A DNA stretch of 64,000 bases from Brevundimonas sp. NIBR10 (GCF_027912515.1 NZ_CP115464.1:3942379-4006378), one strand, 5' to 3'. Numbered from the stretch's first letter, positions 21,793 through 30,320 are shown. A program made the numbers and translations. Notes: generated from the sequence alone by a model not told the origin.

Positions 21793-22507
21793 GATGATGG
21801 CGGCCCTGACCGGCCTGGGCCTCAAGGGCATGGCCGGCGCCTTCGACGAAGCGGTCACCACGGGCCTGCAGCGCAAGCGTACGACCATGGAGATCCTCGC
21901 CGACCTGCTCCGCGCCGAGACGACCCACCGGCATGCGGCTTCCATCCGGTACCGGATGGCGGCAGCCAAGCTGCCGGCCGTGAAGGACCTCGACGCCTTC
22001 GTGTTCGACGGCACGCCGATCAACGAGGGACTGGTGCGCTCGCTTCACAGCGGCTCCTTCCTGGCGAACCGGCGCAACATCGTGCTGGTCGGCGGGACCG
22101 GCACGGGCAAGACCCACTTGGCCACGGCCATCATCGCCAACGTCGTGCGCGCCGGGGCGCGTGGCCGCTACTTCAACACCGTCGACCTGGTGAACCGCCT
22201 CGAGGAGGAGACCCGCCTGGGCAAGGCCGGTGCGCTGGCTGCTCACCTCTGCCGCCTCGACGTCGTGGTCCTCGACGAGCTCGGCTACCTGCCGTTCGCC
22301 CGCTCGGGCGGTCAGTTGCTGTTCCACCTGATCAGCAAGCTCTACGAGCGGACCTCGGTGATCGTCACGACCAACCTCGCCTTCGGCGAATGGCCGACCG
22401 TGTTCGGCGATCCCAAGATGACCACGGCCCTGCTCGACCGCATCACCCACCACTGCGACATCGTCGAGACCGGCAACGACAGCTGGCGCTTCAAACACCG
22501 CAGCTGA
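21779..22507 (+). CDS. istB: IS21-family ATP-binding helper protein IstB
   Basis: IstB is the AAA+ ATPase that directs IS21 target choice. The 242-residue chain has the usual length, Walker [12 protein letters not shown] near residue 102, Walker [13 protein letters not shown] near 161, and the late [20 protein letters not shown] motif. It is intact, so with istA the element appears able to move. It is followed by about 160 bases that hold the right terminal repeats. Confidence 0.95.
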   Translation: MQRHEMMAALTGLGLKGMAGAFDEAVTTGLQRKRTTMEILADLLRAETTHRHAASIRYRMAAAKLPAVKDLDAFVFDGTPINEGLVRSLHSGSFLANRRNIVLVGGTGTGKTHLATAIIANVVRAGARGRYFNTVDLVNRLEEETRLGKAGALAAHLCRLDVVVLDELGYLPFARSGGQLLFHLISKLYERTSVIVTTNLAFGEWPTVFGDPKMTTALLDRITHHCDIVETGNDSWRFKHRS

Positions 22508-22618
22508 CCCACCACGAAGAACGCCAAGCGAGGGTTGAGCCTCCGGTCGGGCTACGCCCTCCCTACGCCCCAACCCTCGCAAGCGGTGCGCTCGTGACGT
22601 CCATCACGAACCCCAAAA

Positions 22619-22670
22619 GGGGGTCCCTATTGCACGCCGATAAGGGGTCCCTTTTAGACGCCGATTGACA
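22619..22670. repeat. Right terminal repeats of the IS21 element
   Basis: Two copies, at about 22619-22641 and 22647-22668, are the reverse complement of the left-end units, ending in CA at 22670. The outer pair differs from the left end at only a few positions. Confidence 0.7.
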
Positions 22671-22687
22671 AGAGTGGCTTCGGAAAG

Positions 22688-22736
22688 GCGGAGCGGCTTA
22701 GGTGACCCGAACGCCCGACACCAGCATTACGAATGC
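22688..22736. repeat. Degenerate third copy of the tRNA-Thr 3' half
   Basis: These 49 bases match the tRNA-Thr 3' half at 41 positions, ending with the ATTACGAATGC anticodon segment. It lies about 100 bases inside the right attachment repeat. No tRNA 5' half adjoins, so it is not a gene. It could be an older attachment site or an alternative core brought by the island. Confidence 0.65.
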
Positions 22737-22832
22737 CCCCACTGAGGCTAAAGGCACTCTGGCGTGGGAACAGGTATGGACTGGGATTTGCGCGCTTTCG
22801 CCCGGGACGGCGTCGATATCCTGCCGAAAGTA

Positions 22833-22878
22833 GTGGTGCCGCTTAGGTGACTCGAACACCTGACCCCCGCATTACGAA
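22833..22878. repeat. Right attachment repeat (attR-like) inside the intact tRNA-Thr
   Basis: Identical to 16498-16543 over 46 bases and forming the 3' half of the functional tRNA gene. The identity ends at the anticodon loop, where tRNA-targeting integrases usually cut. Confidence 0.85.
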
Positions 22879-22909
22879 TGCGATGCTCTACCAGCTGAGC
22901 TAAAGCGGC
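22834..22909 (-). tRNA. tRNA-Thr (anticodon CGT)
   Basis: A 76-base cloverleaf on the minus strand starting GCCGCTT and ending AAGCGGC-A-CCA, with the CCA encoded. The D arm is GCTC...GAGC. The anticodon stem encloses the loop TTCGTAA, giving anticodon CGT, which reads the threonine codon ACG. The T arm contains GTTCGAGTC. It lies 40 bases after the hemD stop on the same strand. Its 3' half is the integration target of the island, and the gene has been restored by the incoming copy. Confidence 0.95.
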
Positions 22910-22949
22910 CTATGGCGCGGGCGGTATCGTCCGGCGCGAGGAGGGCTCT

Positions 22950-23678
22950 TTATACGGCGGGGCGGGGATTGCCAAGCGCCTCTAGCAGGCTTGTCTCGTC
23001 GGGTCGGGCGGCGATGCGGAGGGCGGCGAAATCGAGCGCCTCCAGCGGCCCGGCGACCTGGGGCGACAGGGCGACGGCGATGCGACCGGCGGCCATGCCC
23101 GGGGCCAGGCGTCGCGTCAGGGCCTCGGCCGCGCGCGCGGAGTGGACGAGCACGATGTCGAAGTCGGCGGGCACCTGCACAGCCGCCTCGACCGTCTCGT
23201 AGACCGGCAGGGACCGGACCGGAACGCGACCGGCCAGCAGGCCGGCGAGGTCGGCCGAGGGTCTCACCGCGCCGGGGACCAGCAGGACGCCCGGTCCGCG
23301 TGCCAGACCCCGCGCGACCCATTCCCGGGCGATCAGGGCGGCGAGAGCGTCGGCGTCGCCTCCGGCCGAGCGGACATCGGTAAAGCCCCGCTCACGCGCC
23401 GCCTGCGCGGTCCGGTGGCCGACGGCGAAGACGGGCCGATCGCGGCGCGAGGTCAGGTCGGCGAAGATCAGGCCGTTGACGCTGGTGAAGGCGAGGGCGG
23501 CGACGTCGTCCAGGTCGAGAGCGGCTGCCGGAGGCAACGGCCGGACCTCAAGCAGGGGAGCCACGACCGGCACGAAGCCGAGCGCGCGAACGGCCTGCGC
23601 CGTGCGGTCCGCGCCGGGGGTGGTGCGGGTGATCCAGACGCGGGGGCCGTCCTGACGGGTCCCGCCTGCGACGGTCAC
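22950..23678 (-). CDS. hemD: Uroporphyrinogen-III synthase HemD
   Basis: HemD closes and inverts ring D of hydroxymethylbilane to make uroporphyrinogen III. The 242-residue protein begins VTVAGGTRQDG and has the typical VWITRTTPGADRTA start of the fold. TSVNGL lies near residue 63, VFAVGHRTAQAARERGF near 80 and VHSARAAEAL near 175. The start is taken as the GTG at 23678, five bases after the hemC stop with a GAGG site upstream; a longer frame is only an overlap with hemC. Coupled to hemC. Confidence 0.85.
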   Translation of the reverse strand: MTVAGGTRQDGPRVWITRTTPGADRTAQAVRALGFVPVVAPLLEVRPLPPAAALDLDDVAALAFTSVNGLIFADLTSRRDRPVFAVGHRTAQAARERGFTDVRSAGGDADALAALIAREWVARGLARGPGVLLVPGAVRPSADLAGLLAGRVPVRSLPVYETVEAAVQVPADFDIVLVHSARAAEALTRRLAPGMAAGRIAVALSPQVAGPLEALDFAALRIAARPDETSLLEALGNPRPAV

Positions 23679-23682
23679 GGCC

Positions 23683-24633
23683 TCAGCCCTCGATGCGCTG
23701 GTCGCCGGCCATGGCGTGGACCTGGGCCCCGAGCGACTGGCCGAGCGCACGGGCGGCGGCCTCGGCATCGGCGGCGTGGACGTCGCCCAGCGTCCCCGAC
23801 CGGCGCCAGCGGGCGGACCCGTCCGGGCTCAGCATCTCGGTCGTCAGCAAAAGGTGCCCGTCGCCGAAGGTCGCGTGGGCCCCGACCGCCGTTCGGCACG
23901 ACCCCTCCAGCGCGATCATGGCCCCCCGCTCGGCGGCGACGGCCAGGGCGGTGGCGGCATGGTTCAGCGCCGCGATCCAAGGCGCGTGCAGGGCCGCGTC
24001 CGCATCGTCCTCGCGACTCTGGATCGCCAGCGCGCCCTGTCCCGGTGCGGGCAGGAAGGCGTCCAGCGACAGCCGCTCGCGGATCGCCTCGGACCGCCCC
24101 AGGCGGTTCAGCCCCGCTGTGGCCAGCAGGATGGCGTCGAACTCACCCTCGGCCAGCCGGCGCAGGCGGGTGTCGACATTGCCGCGCAGCATCTGGATAT
24201 CCAGATCGGGCCTCAGCGCCAGGGCCTGGGCCTGACGCCGCAGCGAGGCGGTGCCGAGGCGCGCTCCGAGCGGCAGGGCGTCGAACGACGCATGATCCCG
24301 GCTGCAGAAGGCGTCGGAGGCGTCCTCGCGCTCAGGGATCGCGGCGATACACAGGCCGTCGGGCTGTTCGGCGGGAACGTCCTTCATCGAATGGATGGCG
24401 ATGTCGATGCGGCGGTCCAGCAACGCCTCTTCGATCTCCTTGGTGAACAGGGCCTTGCCGCCGATCTCAAGCAGGCGACGATCCTGGACCCGGTCGCCGG
24501 TGGTGACGATCTCGACCAGGGGCACGCGCTCGACGGACACCTCCAGCGCCGCGGCGATCGCGCGCTGCATCATGCCGGACTGGGCCAGGGCCAGGGCGGA
24601 GCGGCGGGTGCCGATGCGGAGAATGGGGGACAT
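23683..24633 (-). CDS. hemC: Porphobilinogen deaminase HemC (hydroxymethylbilane synthase)
   Basis: HemC joins four porphobilinogens into hydroxymethylbilane in haem synthesis. The 316 residues include RIGTRRSALALAQS at the start, HSMKDVPAEQP near residue 82, and LGTASLRRQAQ. The cofactor-binding cysteine is in LEGSCRTAVGA near residue 246, which carries the dipyrromethane. It is followed by hemD five bases on and is divergent from tsaD across 41 bases. Confidence 0.96.
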   Translation of the reverse strand: MSPILRIGTRRSALALAQSGMMQRAIAAALEVSVERVPLVEIVTTGDRVQDRRLLEIGGKALFTKEIEEALLDRRIDIAIHSMKDVPAEQPDGLCIAAIPEREDASDAFCSRDHASFDALPLGARLGTASLRRQAQALALRPDLDIQMLRGNVDTRLRRLAEGEFDAILLATAGLNRLGRSEAIRERLSLDAFLPAPGQGALAIQSREDDADAALHAPWIAALNHAATALAVAAERGAMIALEGSCRTAVGAHATFGDGHLLLTTEMLSPDGSARWRRSGTLGDVHAADAEAAARALGQSLGAQVHAMAGDQRIEG

Positions 24634-24674
24634 GAGGCGTTGCGGGAACCGGAGGGGGTCGCTACCTCGACCCG

Positions 24675-25799
24675 ATGACTATCGGCGCGGACTATAGCAG
24701 CGGGCGGGAGCGGGCAACTGGCGACCTGACCGTCCTCGGCCTGGAGACCAGTTGCGACGAGACGGCGGCGTCGGTCGTGCGGCTGTCGGCGGACGGCACC
24801 GCCACCGTCCTGTCCTCGGTGATCCACTCCCAGATCGACGACCACGCGGCCTATGGCGGGGTGGTGCCCGAGATCGCGGCGCGCAGCCATGTCGAGATGA
24901 TCGCGGGCGTCACTCGGCGAGCCATGGACGAGGCCAGCCTGAACTACGCCGCCCTCGACGGCGTCGCGGCGACGGCAGGGCCCGGCCTGGTCGGCGGGGT
25001 CATGGTGGGGTTGAGCTTCGGCAAGGCGGCGGCCCTGGCGCGGGGCCTGCCCTTCATCGCCGTCAACCATCTGGAGGGTCACGCGGTCTCGGCGCGGCTG
25101 GGGCGGCCGGTCGATTATCCCTTCCTGCTGCTGCTGGTCTCGGGCGGTCACTGCCAGCTACTGGAGGTGCGCGGCATCGGCGACATGAGCCGTCTGGGCA
25201 CCACCATCGACGACGCCGCCGGAGAGGCCTTCGACAAGATCGCCAAGGCCATGGGGCTGGGCTACCCCGGCGGCCCGGCGCTGGAACGGCTGGCGGCGAC
25301 GGGCGACGGGTCGAGGATCGCCCTGCCGCGCGCTCTGCTGGACCGCAAGGACTGCGATTTCTCCTTCTCGGGGCTCAAGACCGCCGCCTCGCGCCTCGCC
25401 CAGGCCTGCGTGACCGACCAGGACCGCGCCGACCTCGCCGCCGCCGTCCAGACCGCCATCGCCCGCCAGCTGTCTGAACGGTCCGAGCGGGCGATGAAGG
25501 CCTATGCCGAGCGGCATGACCACCGCCTTTTTGTCGTCGCCGGCGGGGTCGCGGCGAACAGGACCGTGCGGTCCACGCTGGAAGCGACCGCGGCGAAACA
25601 CGGCTTCGCCTTCCTCGCCCCGCCCATGGCCTATTGCACCGACAATGCCGCCATGATCGCCCTGGCCGGGGCGGAACGGTTGCAGCTCGGCCTGACGTCC
25701 GACATCGACACCGCCGCCCGCCCGCGCTGGCCCCTCGACGAAGCCCGCGCCCTGGCCGATCCCGTCCACGCGCCGGGTCGAAAAGGCGCAAAGGCGTAG
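24675..25799 (+). CDS. tsaD: tRNA N6-adenosine threonylcarbamoyltransferase TsaD
   Basis: TsaD transfers the threonylcarbamoyl group to A37 of ANN-decoding tRNAs. The 374-residue protein has LGLETSCDETAASVV near residue 21. The metal-binding histidines are in AVNHLEGHAVSAR near 134, and the ATP-site motifs are LVSGGHCQL, GEAFDKIAKAMGLGYPGG and VAGGVAANR. An N-terminal extension of about 15 residues precedes the fold and the exact start is uncertain. Divergent from hemC. Confidence 0.94.
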   Translation: MTIGADYSSGRERATGDLTVLGLETSCDETAASVVRLSADGTATVLSSVIHSQIDDHAAYGGVVPEIAARSHVEMIAGVTRRAMDEASLNYAALDGVAATAGPGLVGGVMVGLSFGKAAALARGLPFIAVNHLEGHAVSARLGRPVDYPFLLLLVSGGHCQLLEVRGIGDMSRLGTTIDDAAGEAFDKIAKAMGLGYPGGPALERLAATGDGSRIALPRALLDRKDCDFSFSGLKTAASRLAQACVTDQDRADLAAAVQTAIARQLSERSERAMKAYAERHDHRLFVVAGGVAANRTVRSTLEATAAKHGFAFLAPPMAYCTDNAAMIALAGAERLQLGLTSDIDTAARPRWPLDEARALADPVHAPGRKGAKA

Positions 25800-25891
25800 C
25801 GCCCCCTCCCAGAGGGAGAGGGACCAATTGAGATTTGCCAAATCCCCCCGCATCTCCGCTAGGATGCGTCCGAACAGTCCCGCGAGGCCCC

Positions 25892-26890
25892 ATGGAATTC
25901 CGCACGGCAGGCGTCATCGGCGCGGGCGCCTGGGGCACGGCCCTGGCCCAGGTCACCGGCTGGGCGGGGCTCGACACCCTGCTTCAGGCCCGCGAACCCG
26001 AGGTCGTCGAGAGCATCCGCGATCGTCGGATCAACGAGGCCTTCCTGCCCGGCGTGACGCTGGACGACCATGTGCAGGTGACGCCCGACCTGGCCGATCT
26101 GGCCGGGTGCGACCTGATCCTGGCCGTCCCCCCGGCCCAGCATCTGCGCTCGACCATGGCCGCCTTCGCCCCCCATTACCGGCCGGGCGTCCCGATCGTC
26201 CTGTGCGCCAAGGGGATCGAGCGCGGCACGCTGAAGCTGATGACCGAGGTTCTGGCCGAGACCATCCCGAACGCCACGGTCGCCGTGCTGTCGGGCCCCA
26301 GTTTCGCCGCCGATGTGTCGCGCGGCCTGCCCACCGCCGTCACCCTGGCCTGCGAGGACGCCGCCTTGGGCGAGGCCCTGATGCAAGCCCTGTCTGCCCC
26401 CGGCTTCCGTCCCTATCTGGCGACCGATCTGATCGGCGCCGAGGCCGGCGGCGCGCTCAAGAACGTGCTGGCCATCGCCTGCGGCATCGTCGAGGGCCGG
26501 GGCCTGGGCCGCAGCGCCCACGCCGCCCTGATCACCCGGGGATTCGCCGAGATGACCCGGTTCGCCGTGGCCCTGGGTGCCGAGGCCGAGACCGTCGCCG
26601 GCCTATGTGGTCTGGGCGACCTCGTCCTGACCTGTTCCAGCCCCCAGTCGCGCAACATGAGCCTGGGCCTCGCCCTCGGCCAGGGCCAGACGGTGCAGGA
26701 GGCCCTCGCCGGCAAACGCTCCGTCGCCGAAGGCTACGAAAGCGCCCCCGCCGTCCGCGAACTCGCCGCCCGCCTCGGCGTCGAAACCCCCATCTGCGAA
26801 GCCGTCGCGGCCGTGCTGGCGGGGGAGACCACGGTCGACGTCGTCATCGAACGCCTGCTGTCCAGGCCGCTGAAGTCGGAACGGGAATAG
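25892..26890 (+). CDS. gpsA: NAD(P)H-dependent glycerol-3-phosphate dehydrogenase GpsA
   Basis: GpsA reduces dihydroxyacetone phosphate to sn-glycerol 3-phosphate for phospholipid synthesis. The 332-residue chain has the Rossmann motif [13 protein letters not shown] near residue 9. [11 protein letters not shown] and [18 protein letters not shown] follow, then the catalytic lysine region [14 protein letters not shown] near 195 and [11 protein letters not shown]. The start at 25892 is an ATG with GAGG upstream; a TTG 57 bases earlier would only add an unrelated leader. It lies 92 bases after tsaD on the same strand. Confidence 0.94.
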   Translation: MEFRTAGVIGAGAWGTALAQVTGWAGLDTLLQAREPEVVESIRDRRINEAFLPGVTLDDHVQVTPDLADLAGCDLILAVPPAQHLRSTMAAFAPHYRPGVPIVLCAKGIERGTLKLMTEVLAETIPNATVAVLSGPSFAADVSRGLPTAVTLACEDAALGEALMQALSAPGFRPYLATDLIGAEAGGALKNVLAIACGIVEGRGLGRSAHAALITRGFAEMTRFAVALGAEAETVAGLCGLGDLVLTCSSPQSRNMSLGLALGQGQTVQEALAGKRSVAEGYESAPAVRELAARLGVETPICEAVAAVLAGETTVDVVIERLLSRPLKSERE

Positions 26891-27238
26891 GCTCGACCCG
26901 CCGGACGCCCGCGTTCCGCGTTGATGCTGAGGTCCGCTTTCGACCCATTGCGGACCTGAGCTATCAGACGTCCGCGCCTCGGGGGTGCCGTAGTTAAGGC
27001 CGACGTATCGCCCCTTCTGCTCGGCCTGCCTTACGCGGCTGTCCGTCTGGGACCTATCGCGTCGCCTTTGATGTGCCGTCTCGCTTACGTCCGCCTGGCT
27101 GGCTGGCTGGCCACCTTCGCGCCCGCTGCCATCGCATGGCCGCGCAAGCTTCGCCGTAAGTGAGAATTTCCTTGCGGAAACAACCCAGAGATCTAGGGTC
27201 CTCAAGCACCGTTCGTAGAGAAGTCGGCGAGAAAACAC
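26891..27238. other. Gene-free stretch with a recognisable dispersed-repeat fragment
   Basis: I see no credible gene in these 348 bases. Around 26925-26965 the sequence would translate as EVRFRPIADL in one frame. I recall that phrase from many spurious small ORFs in Caulobacterales and Sphingomonadales genomes, which suggests a family of dispersed repeats (memory, not searched). A short run of GGCT units lies near 27100-27115. The last 100 bases are less GC-rich and probably carry the RTX gene promoter. Confidence 0.4.
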
Positions 27239-29461
27239 ATGCTTATCCAATTTGGCGGTTCGGCCGCAGCCATCCTCAATCCCACGACGTTTGGCATCTT
27301 CGACGAGGGTGAGGCCTTCGACCTCTTCCAGCGATACTTCACTGGCAGCGAACGCACCGCAGGGTCAGGAATCGACTACACGCTAACCGATGGGCGCAGG
27401 CTGAGCCTGACGGATGTCAGCTCCTATTCCTCATCGACGGTCAACGGCGTGACGTCGGTTTCGAAACAGATCGAGTCCATCCTGGGCTATTTCCAAGGTG
27501 GTGCATCGTCATTCACCATCTCTTCCGCCGCCTATTCGACGTCTCGGTTTCTTTCCACGACGCGGACCAACTTCATTGAAGACCTGCTGTCGGGGTCTGA
27601 CACCCTGGTCGGGACGTCGTTCAATGACCAGCTGTTTGCGTTCGGTGGAGACGACACCCTGACTGGAGCAGCGGGTGCAGACTTGCTCGATGGCGGGGAA
27701 GGCAATGATATCCTGTCGGGCGGGGCGGGCAACGACATCATCCAGGGCGGAGCCGGGGTAGATACCGTCAACTTTGAAGATGCGACGTCATCTGGCGTTT
27801 CAGTCGATCTTTCCAACGGGACCGCGACCGGATCATCCAGCGGATCTGACAGCATCGTCGGAGTCGAAAACATTCGCGGCTCGAACTTGAATGACGTTCT
27901 GCGTGGCGATGCGTTCGCCAACGTGATCGACGGCTTGCAAGGCAACGACATCCTCTTCGGCGGCGGCGGCAACGACACAATCATCGGGGGCGCTGGAGCG
28001 GATATCGCCGAGTTCTCCAGCGAATTCGCGGCTCACAGCATCAGCTTTGCCAACGGCACCCTGACGATCACGAGCGCGACTTCCGGAGTTGACACCCTTA
28101 CCGGTGTGGAGGAACTGCGGTTCTCTGATCGGTCGGTTGCCGTGATCGCTGGCGGCGGACTTTCCCTGATCGGATCGTCGTCGAGCGACGTGATTACAGG
28201 CACCAATGGCGCTGACGTCCTCATCGGCGGAGGTGCGGCCGACAATCTCACCGGGGGAGCCGGTGCCGACATTTTCCGATACCAGTCCGCATCGGAGTCG
28301 GGTCCGACCACGTCAGACACGATAACGGACTTCCTGGTCGGCGAGGATCGCATTGATCTGACCGGCACGCTCCCGACGTCCATATCGGTTGCGCGGATCG
28401 CCGGCGGTGGATCGGTCGTCTTTGCCGAAACCCGGACTGGCGCATTCCAGGCCTTCGTTCAGAACGCCAACCTCAACGGCACCGATTTCATCTACACCGG
28501 AAGCTTCGGCGTCTTCGTAATCGGGTCGACCGAAGCGGATGTCATCCAGGGCACCAACGCGCCCGATCCTATTCTCGGGAATGGTGGAGACGATGTCATC
28601 ACCGGTGGCGGCGGCGCTGATGCGATCGAAGGCGGGGCGGGACGAGATACGTTCCGTTACACGGCGCTGGGCGACTCCAACCAGACCAATGGCTTCGACA
28701 ACCTCTATGATTTCACCACGGGTCAGGATCGCATTGACCTGTCGCTCTTGAACGCCCGCTCGATCAGCATCCTTCGATCCGACAACGGTTCGAGCTTCAT
28801 CTACGCCGAGACGGCTCAGGGCGTGTTTCTGACCACGGCGGCACAGCGGACCGTGCAGGCGACCGACATCACCTACGGCAACGGCTTCGGCATCTACATG
28901 GTCGGGTCGGGCGTGGCGGATACCCTGGTCGGCACGTCGCTGGCCGATCCGATCGCGGGCGGTGGCGGCAACGACACCATCACCGGCGGTGGTGGCGCTG
29001 ACGCCATGTTCGGCGATGCGGGCGCGGATACCTTCGTCTATGTGGCGGCCTCGGATTCGACGGCGGCCGCGACCGACGGCATTTTCGGCTTCGTGTCCGG
29101 GACCGACAGACTGGATCTGCGTCAGGTGCGGACGGGTGCGGCTGACACCTTCGGCATCGCTTATCTGGAAGGTGGGTCGTTCCTGTTCGTGGACCTGGGC
29201 GGCAACGGCTCGACAGATATGGTCATCGGCTTGGCCGCGACGACGTTGGTTGCGTCCGACATCCTGTGGGCGACCGGCGCGATCGGCGAGGAACCGGCGG
29301 TAAAGGACACTGGTCCCCAGACCCTGCCGGGCGTGGATGAGGCCGATCTGTTCGGCGAGGACCTCATGTCCAATCTGTCTTCGCTCGACGGGCGGTTCAT
29401 GCTGGACCTGAACCCCGACGCCGCGCGCGGCTTCTATCACGGCCAGGACTGGTATCTCTGA
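27239..29461 (+). CDS. RTX (hemolysin-type calcium-binding) repeat protein, probably type-I secreted
   Basis: A 740-residue protein without an N-terminal signal peptide. Glycine-rich nonapeptide blocks (GGxGxDxLx, calcium-binding beta-roll) occur in five clusters near residues 135-180, 232-256, 321-346, 438-470 and 565-598. The last three lie in duplicated modules that share a pattern ending in DTF(R/V)Y...DRIDL, like serralysin C-terminal domains. No protease or other catalytic domain is seen in the first 120 residues. The C-terminal 45 residues are a likely type-I secretion signal. No ABC exporter or adaptor gene is adjacent, so a distant exporter must serve it. The start has no strong ribosome-binding site. 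Confidence 0.85.
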   Translation: MLIQFGGSAAAILNPTTFGIFDEGEAFDLFQRYFTGSERTAGSGIDYTLTDGRRLSLTDVSSYSSSTVNGVTSVSKQIESILGYFQGGASSFTISSAAYSTSRFLSTTRTNFIEDLLSGSDTLVGTSFNDQLFAFGGDDTLTGAAGADLLDGGEGNDILSGGAGNDIIQGGAGVDTVNFEDATSSGVSVDLSNGTATGSSSGSDSIVGVENIRGSNLNDVLRGDAFANVIDGLQGNDILFGGGGNDTIIGGAGADIAEFSSEFAAHSISFANGTLTITSATSGVDTLTGVEELRFSDRSVAVIAGGGLSLIGSSSSDVITGTNGADVLIGGGAADNLTGGAGADIFRYQSASESGPTTSDTITDFLVGEDRIDLTGTLPTSISVARIAGGGSVVFAETRTGAFQAFVQNANLNGTDFIYTGSFGVFVIGSTEADVIQGTNAPDPILGNGGDDVITGGGGADAIEGGAGRDTFRYTALGDSNQTNGFDNLYDFTTGQDRIDLSLLNARSISILRSDNGSSFIYAETAQGVFLTTAAQRTVQATDITYGNGFGIYMVGSGVADTLVGTSLADPIAGGGGNDTITGGGGADAMFGDAGADTFVYVAASDSTAAATDGIFGFVSGTDRLDLRQVRTGAADTFGIAYLEGGSFLFVDLGGNGSTDMVIGLAATTLVASDILWATGAIGEEPAVKDTGPQTLPGVDEADLFGEDLMSNLSSLDGRFMLDLNPDAARGFYHGQDWYL

Positions 29462-29547
29462 CGATCGGCGAGGTCTGCTTCCCCCCTAGCAGTCCCTACG
29501 GGAGTCCGCTCTCGGCGCCCCTGCCCGGCCATGCTAACCCGCATCCC

Positions 29548-29925
29548 GTGACCGACCCCATCCCCACCGAGCGCAAGCGCGTCTGGACCACCCCGGCCAA
29601 TGTCGCCCTGTGCGCAGAGGCCGACATTGCCGATCCCGGTTCGCGCGGCTTCGTTCTCCAGATCCGGGACGCCTTCTTCCACGGCTTCGTGGTTCGCAAG
29701 GACGGCGAGGTCGCCGGGTGGGTCGATCGGTGTCCGCACATGGGGTTTCCGGTCGCGGTGGTGCCGGATCGCTATCTGACGCCGGACGGCCGCGTCATCC
29801 TGTGCGGCTGGCACGGGGCGGTGTTCGATCCGATCGGCGGGAAATGCGTCGGCGGTCCCTGCGCAGGCGCGCGGCTGACGCCCTGGCCGGTCGCGGTCGT
29901 GGACGGGATCATCCGCTCCGCCTGA
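29548..29925 (+). CDS. Rieske [2Fe-2S] domain protein
   Basis: A stand-alone Rieske ferredoxin-like protein of 125 residues. The cluster ligands are in CPHMG (near residue 58) and CGWHGA (near 85), the C-x-H and C-x2-H pairs of the Rieske fold. There is no membrane anchor or signal peptide, so it should be a soluble electron carrier or oxygenase component. The GTG start at 29548 is inferred from the open frame. No oxygenase is next to it and the partner is unknown. Confidence 0.85.
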   Translation: MTDPIPTERKRVWTTPANVALCAEADIADPGSRGFVLQIRDAFFHGFVVRKDGEVAGWVDRCPHMGFPVAVVPDRYLTPDGRVILCGWHGAVFDPIGGKCVGGPCAGARLTPWPVAVVDGIIRSA

Positions 29926-29933
29926 CCCCGCTG

Positions 29934-30091
29934 TTCTTCTCCCGCGCAGCGGGGGAAGTGGGCCGCAGTCGAGCGGAGCGAGACAAGGGTCGATGGGGGT
30001 ACTGTCGCGACCCACTGTCTCACGGCCCCCATCGTCGCTACCTTCGCTGCGCTCAGGGACGCGACACTTCCCCCGCTGCGCGGGAGAAGAA
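29934..30091. repeat. Palindromic element with perfect 27-base arms
   Basis: Bases 29934-29960 are the exact reverse complement of 30065-30091. The 104-base interior also pairs partly, with CGATGGGGG near 29991 against CCCCCATCG near 30027. The whole could fold into a long hairpin. It lies nine bases after the Rieske stop. No transposase or target duplication is visible, so it is a MITE-like or REP-like repeat. Confidence 0.75.
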
Positions 30092-30099
30092 GGGTCAGT

Positions 30100-30320
30100 A
30101 TGAGCGGTCGAGGTTTCAAACTTCGAGCCACCAATCCCTTGCGCCGCAAGAGATTGGCCTAAAAATCAGCCTTTCGACCTGGCGCCCGTCGTGGGCGTGG
30201 TAGGATGAGGACCAGCCTTTGAACTGCGGTCTTTGACATCCTCGTGGCCAGCCCGGAACGACCGAAGCGGTTGAAACGGTTGAAACGGTCGATGTTTTCC
30301 GACCGGCCGATTCAGACCAT
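30100..30320 (+). repeat. Dispersed intergenic element, copy 1
   Basis: Shares ordered blocks with the reverse strand of 61440-61650: ACCAATCCCTTG with a hairpin (30131-30157, one mismatch), TTCGACCTGGC (30173-30183), and TGCGGTCTTTGACATC (30225-30240). A CGGACTCT motif follows. The TTGACA inside the third block resembles a -35 element. In both copies the element points at, and ends against, the 3' end of a convergent gene. Possibly a small RNA gene or a mobile repeat. Confidence 0.6.

Larger units (their letters stand above)
20165..22670 (+). mobile_element. IS21-family insertion sequence
   Basis: A 2.5 kb element with istA and istB overlapping by 14 bases, bounded by TG at 20165 and CA at 22670. 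The outer ends are inverted: TGTGGATCGGCGTG at the left pairs with the complement of CGCCGATTGACA at the right. Each end holds a second internal copy of the ATCGGCGT...AGGGACCCC unit (about 20204-20225 left, 22619-22641 right), as usual for IS21. No clear target duplication is seen next to the ends. It sits 17 bases upstream of the recombinase start codon, in opposite orientation. Confidence 0.85.
16498..22878. mobile_element. Genomic island integrated in the 3' half of tRNA-Thr(CGT)
   Basis: A 46-base identical direct repeat, equal to the 3' half of tRNA-Thr(CGT) from the anticodon to just past the CCA end, flanks this segment at 16498-16543 and 22833-22878. The cargo is a minus-strand three-gene operon: a large serine recombinase, a ParB-like protein and a RepB-like protein. 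An IS21-family element is also present. No tyrosine integrase, relaxase or capsid gene is visible. Duplicating a tRNA 3' half is the hallmark of integrase-mediated island insertion; using a serine recombinase at such a site would be unusual. The flanking chemoreceptor and hem genes look chromosomal. Confidence 0.82.

Noticed and set aside
22688..22736. A second tRNA gene next to tRNA-Thr
   Set aside because: Only a degenerate 3' half is present with no acceptor or D arm, so it cannot fold as a tRNA.
26891..26997. C-terminal extension of an alternative frame through gpsA
   Set aside because: The frame overlaps gpsA out of phase and ends in the VRFRPIADL-type repeat; gpsA itself is complete and well supported.
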